Assembly (NCBI GenBank): GCA_964432875.1
Contig: CAYSPJ010000186.1
Coordinates: 1-7,586, forward strand
Length of the DNA stretch: 7,586 nt
Direction of reading: 5' to 3'
Source: JACJYE01 sp964432875
GTDB lineage: Bacteria; Bacteroidota; Bacteroidia; Chitinophagales; Saprospiraceae
Shown in pieces: positions 6,132-7,586 of the stretch. The notes beneath the pieces were generated by a model. It was not told where the DNA came from, ran no database searches, and worked only from the letters and a program-made list of their open reading frames with translations. Both the position numbers and the translations under genes were made by a program. How positions within the stretch are numbered: position 1 is the stretch's first letter; the number at the start of each line of letters is the position of its first letter.

Positions 6132-7514
6132 ATGAGCGAAAAAATTAACCGCAGGGGCTTTATCCAAAAGTCAGCAGTTGTAAGCGCAGGCTTGGCGGCA
6201 TTTCCTGGCGTCGCCCTCAGCGCGCCGGCAATCACAAAAAGTGGCAAGCCTAAATCAACGCTTAATGTTGGGATCATCGGTGCGGGCCTGCGTGGGCAGG
6301 AGCATCTCTATTTGCTGCTGCGGCACGAAGACTGCGCCGTGCCCGCTATATGCGACATTGACCAGCGCATGATCGAGCGCAGCTTGAAAATTTATGACGA
6401 GCAAGGCAAGCCCCACCCCAAGGTCTATGGCCCGGGTGAGCGCGACTACCGGAAAATGCTGGAAGACCCGGCCATCGATGCCGTCATCATCGCCACCCCC
6501 TGGGAATGGCATACCGAGATGGCCGTGGCTGCCATGCGCGCCGGCAAATACGTGGGCATGGAAGTGCGCGGCGCCTTCTCCCTGGACGAGTGCTGGCAAT
6601 TGGTCAACACCCATGAAGCTACTGGCACACCTCTGTTTTTCCTGGAAAATGTTTGCTACCGCCGTGATGTGTTGGCCATCCTTAACATGGTCCGTCAGGG
6701 GCTCTTCGGCGAGCTTATCCACCTGGAATGCGGCTACCAACACGACCTGCGGGGGGTGAAGTTTAACGATGGACAAACCGCTTACAATAGTGGTGTTGAA
6801 TTTGGTGAAAAAGCTTTTAGCGAAGCTAAATGGCGCACCAAGCACTCGGTGCACCGCAATGGCGACCTCTACCCGACGCACGGCATCGGCCCGGCAGCGC
6901 AATGCCTCAATATCAACCGGGGCAACCGCTTTTTATATCTGACTTCTACCAGCAGTAAAGCGCGGGGCTTGCACGAGTATGTGCTCAACCACCCCAAGGG
7001 CGGGCCCGACCACCCCAATGCCAAGGTGGAATTCCGCCTGGGCGATGTGACTACCACGGTTATCAAAACCGTCAATGGCGAGAGCATCATCATCAGCCAT
7101 GACACCAATCTGCCTCGCCCCTACTCCCTGGGCTTCCGTGTACAGGGTACTAAAGGCTTGTGGATGGACCTCAATAAATCGATCCACCTGGAAGGCCAAA
7201 GCCCCGAGCACGCTTGGGAGCCCGCCAAGCAATACCTCGATCGCTACGACCACCACCTCTGGAAAGAATATGCCGACCGGGCCGAAGGCGCCGGCCACGA
7301 TGGCATAGATTGGTTCTTGATCAACGCCTTCGTCGAGTCGGCCCTACGGGGCGAAAAGCCGCCCATCGATGTCTATGACGCTGCTAGCTGGATGGCCATC
7401 ACCCCCCTGTCGGAGCAGTCCATCGCCCTGGGCAGCCAGCCCATGCCCTTCCCCGATTTCACCCGCGGCCGCTGGACGGAGTGGGGGAATGATTTTGGGG
7501 TTGGGGGGTATTAA
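6132..7514 (+). CDS. Tat-exported GH109 glycosidase (alpha-N-acetylgalactosaminidase type)
   Basis: Predicted NAD-dependent glycoside hydrolase of family GH109, whose founding enzyme removes terminal alpha-N-acetylgalactosamine by a redox mechanism using tightly held NAD. The start is the ATG at 6132 (460 residues): it gives a clean twin-arginine signal, INRRGFIQK (R7-R8), a hydrophobic stretch, and a likely cut near ALSAPA (29-33). Earlier starts at 5958 (TTG) or 6069 (ATG) would bury that signal. The mature part begins with a Gfo/Idh/MocA Rossmann fold: VGIIGAGLRG (50-55), D75, WEWH at 124-127, E144-V145, and N173 in ENVCYRRD. The GH109 signature follows: GYQHD with Y202, EAKWRT with R235, DLYPTHGIGP with Y247-H250, NLPRPYSLGFRVQGTKG with Y331, and DVYDAASWMAITPLSEQS near the end. 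The length is typical and the gene is intact. Tat use makes sense because the cofactor must be loaded in the cytoplasm. Members with other N-acetylhexosamine specificities exist, so the exact sugar is uncertain. Confidence 0.94.
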   Translation: MSEKINRRGFIQKSAVVSAGLAAFPGVALSAPAITKSGKPKSTLNVGIIGAGLRGQEHLYLLLRHEDCAVPAICDIDQRMIERSLKIYDEQGKPHPKVYGPGERDYRKMLEDPAIDAVIIATPWEWHTEMAVAAMRAGKYVGMEVRGAFSLDECWQLVNTHEATGTPLFFLENVCYRRDVLAILNMVRQGLFGELIHLECGYQHDLRGVKFNDGQTAYNSGVEFGEKAFSEAKWRTKHSVHRNGDLYPTHGIGPAAQCLNINRGNRFLYLTSTSSKARGLHEYVLNHPKGGPDHPNAKVEFRLGDVTTTVIKTVNGESIIISHDTNLPRPYSLGFRVQGTKGLWMDLNKSIHLEGQSPEHAWEPAKQYLDRYDHHLWKEYADRAEGAGHDGIDWFLINAFVESALRGEKPPIDVYDAASWMAITPLSEQSIALGSQPMPFPDFTRGRWTEWGNDFGVGGY

Positions 7515-7582
7515 GGAAAAAGTGAAAAGTGAAAAGTAAAATGGAACGAAGTGACATCCCGTCTGAACGAAGTGAAGCGGGA
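7515..7582. repeat. Short tandem and direct repeats after the GH109 gene
   Basis: Right after the stop, four imperfect seven-base units run in tandem: GGAAAAA (7515-7521), GTGAAAA (7522-7528), GTGAAAA (7529-7535) and GTAAAA (7536-7541). Then GAACGAAGTGA occurs twice, at 7544-7554 and 7565-7575, exactly 21 bases apart. TCCCG (7557-7561) and CGGGA (7578-7582) form a small inverted pair around the second copy. This looks like the edge of a dispersed intergenic repeat, cut by the window end. No T-run or strong stem marks it as a terminator. Confidence 0.6.
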
Positions 7583-7586
7583 AGGA

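Noticed and set aside
7483..7508. G-runs near the end of the GH109 gene as a possible G-quadruplex
   Set aside because: Only three separate runs, with one 9-base loop; the fourth run needs splitting six Gs without a loop. The runs encode ordinary Gly, Val and Trp codons.

Overview
The window carries five complete protein-coding genes, probably the first codons of a sixth gene running off the left edge, and short regulatory gaps between them. I see no tRNA, rRNA, CRISPR array, insertion sequence or phage module. The gene types and signals fit a free-living member of the Bacteroidota, perhaps a Saprospiraceae/Lewinella-like bacterium. The clues are starts without Shine-Dalgarno sequences, a Tat-exported family GH109 glycosidase, a lipoprotein amidohydrolase, a RhlE-type helicase with a short basic tail, and a gtgaaaa-type intergenic repeat. 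This is an inference from style and cannot be proven from the window.

Layout, left to right. Positions 1-108 may hold the start of a minus-strand gene. Positions 109-418 are an AT-richer gap. Positions 419-2146 (+) encode a lipoprotein amidohydrolase of the YtcJ/amidohydrolase-3 type. Positions 2253-3242 (+) encode a peptidoglycan-binding N-acetylmuramidase with no visible export signal. Positions 3428-4741 (+) encode a RhlE-family DEAD-box RNA helicase, followed by a strong hairpin terminator at 4770-4821. Positions 4863-5900 (-) encode a polysaccharide deacetylase that converges on the helicase. A 231-base divergent control region follows. Positions 6132-7514 (+) encode a Tat-exported, NAD-dependent GH109 glycosidase (alpha-N-acetylgalactosaminidase type). 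The right edge carries short direct repeats that look like a dispersed intergenic element.

The genes do not form one obvious pathway. The three plus-strand genes on the left are separated by gaps of 106 and 185 bases and look like independent units. The deacetylase and the GH109 enzyme share a divergent promoter region and both belong to families acting on amino-sugar glycans, so a loose functional link is possible.

The most unusual structure is a perfect 12-base inverted repeat that brackets the helicase start codon. Its right arm, inside the coding sequence, can also pair with a nearer segment, which suggests a switch-like mRNA fold on an RNA-helicase gene. The second point of interest is the signal-less muramidase, with all five of its cysteines clustered between its two domains. 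Otherwise the region is ordinary chromosomal housekeeping and catabolic content, and I found no clear evidence of a new multi-gene system.
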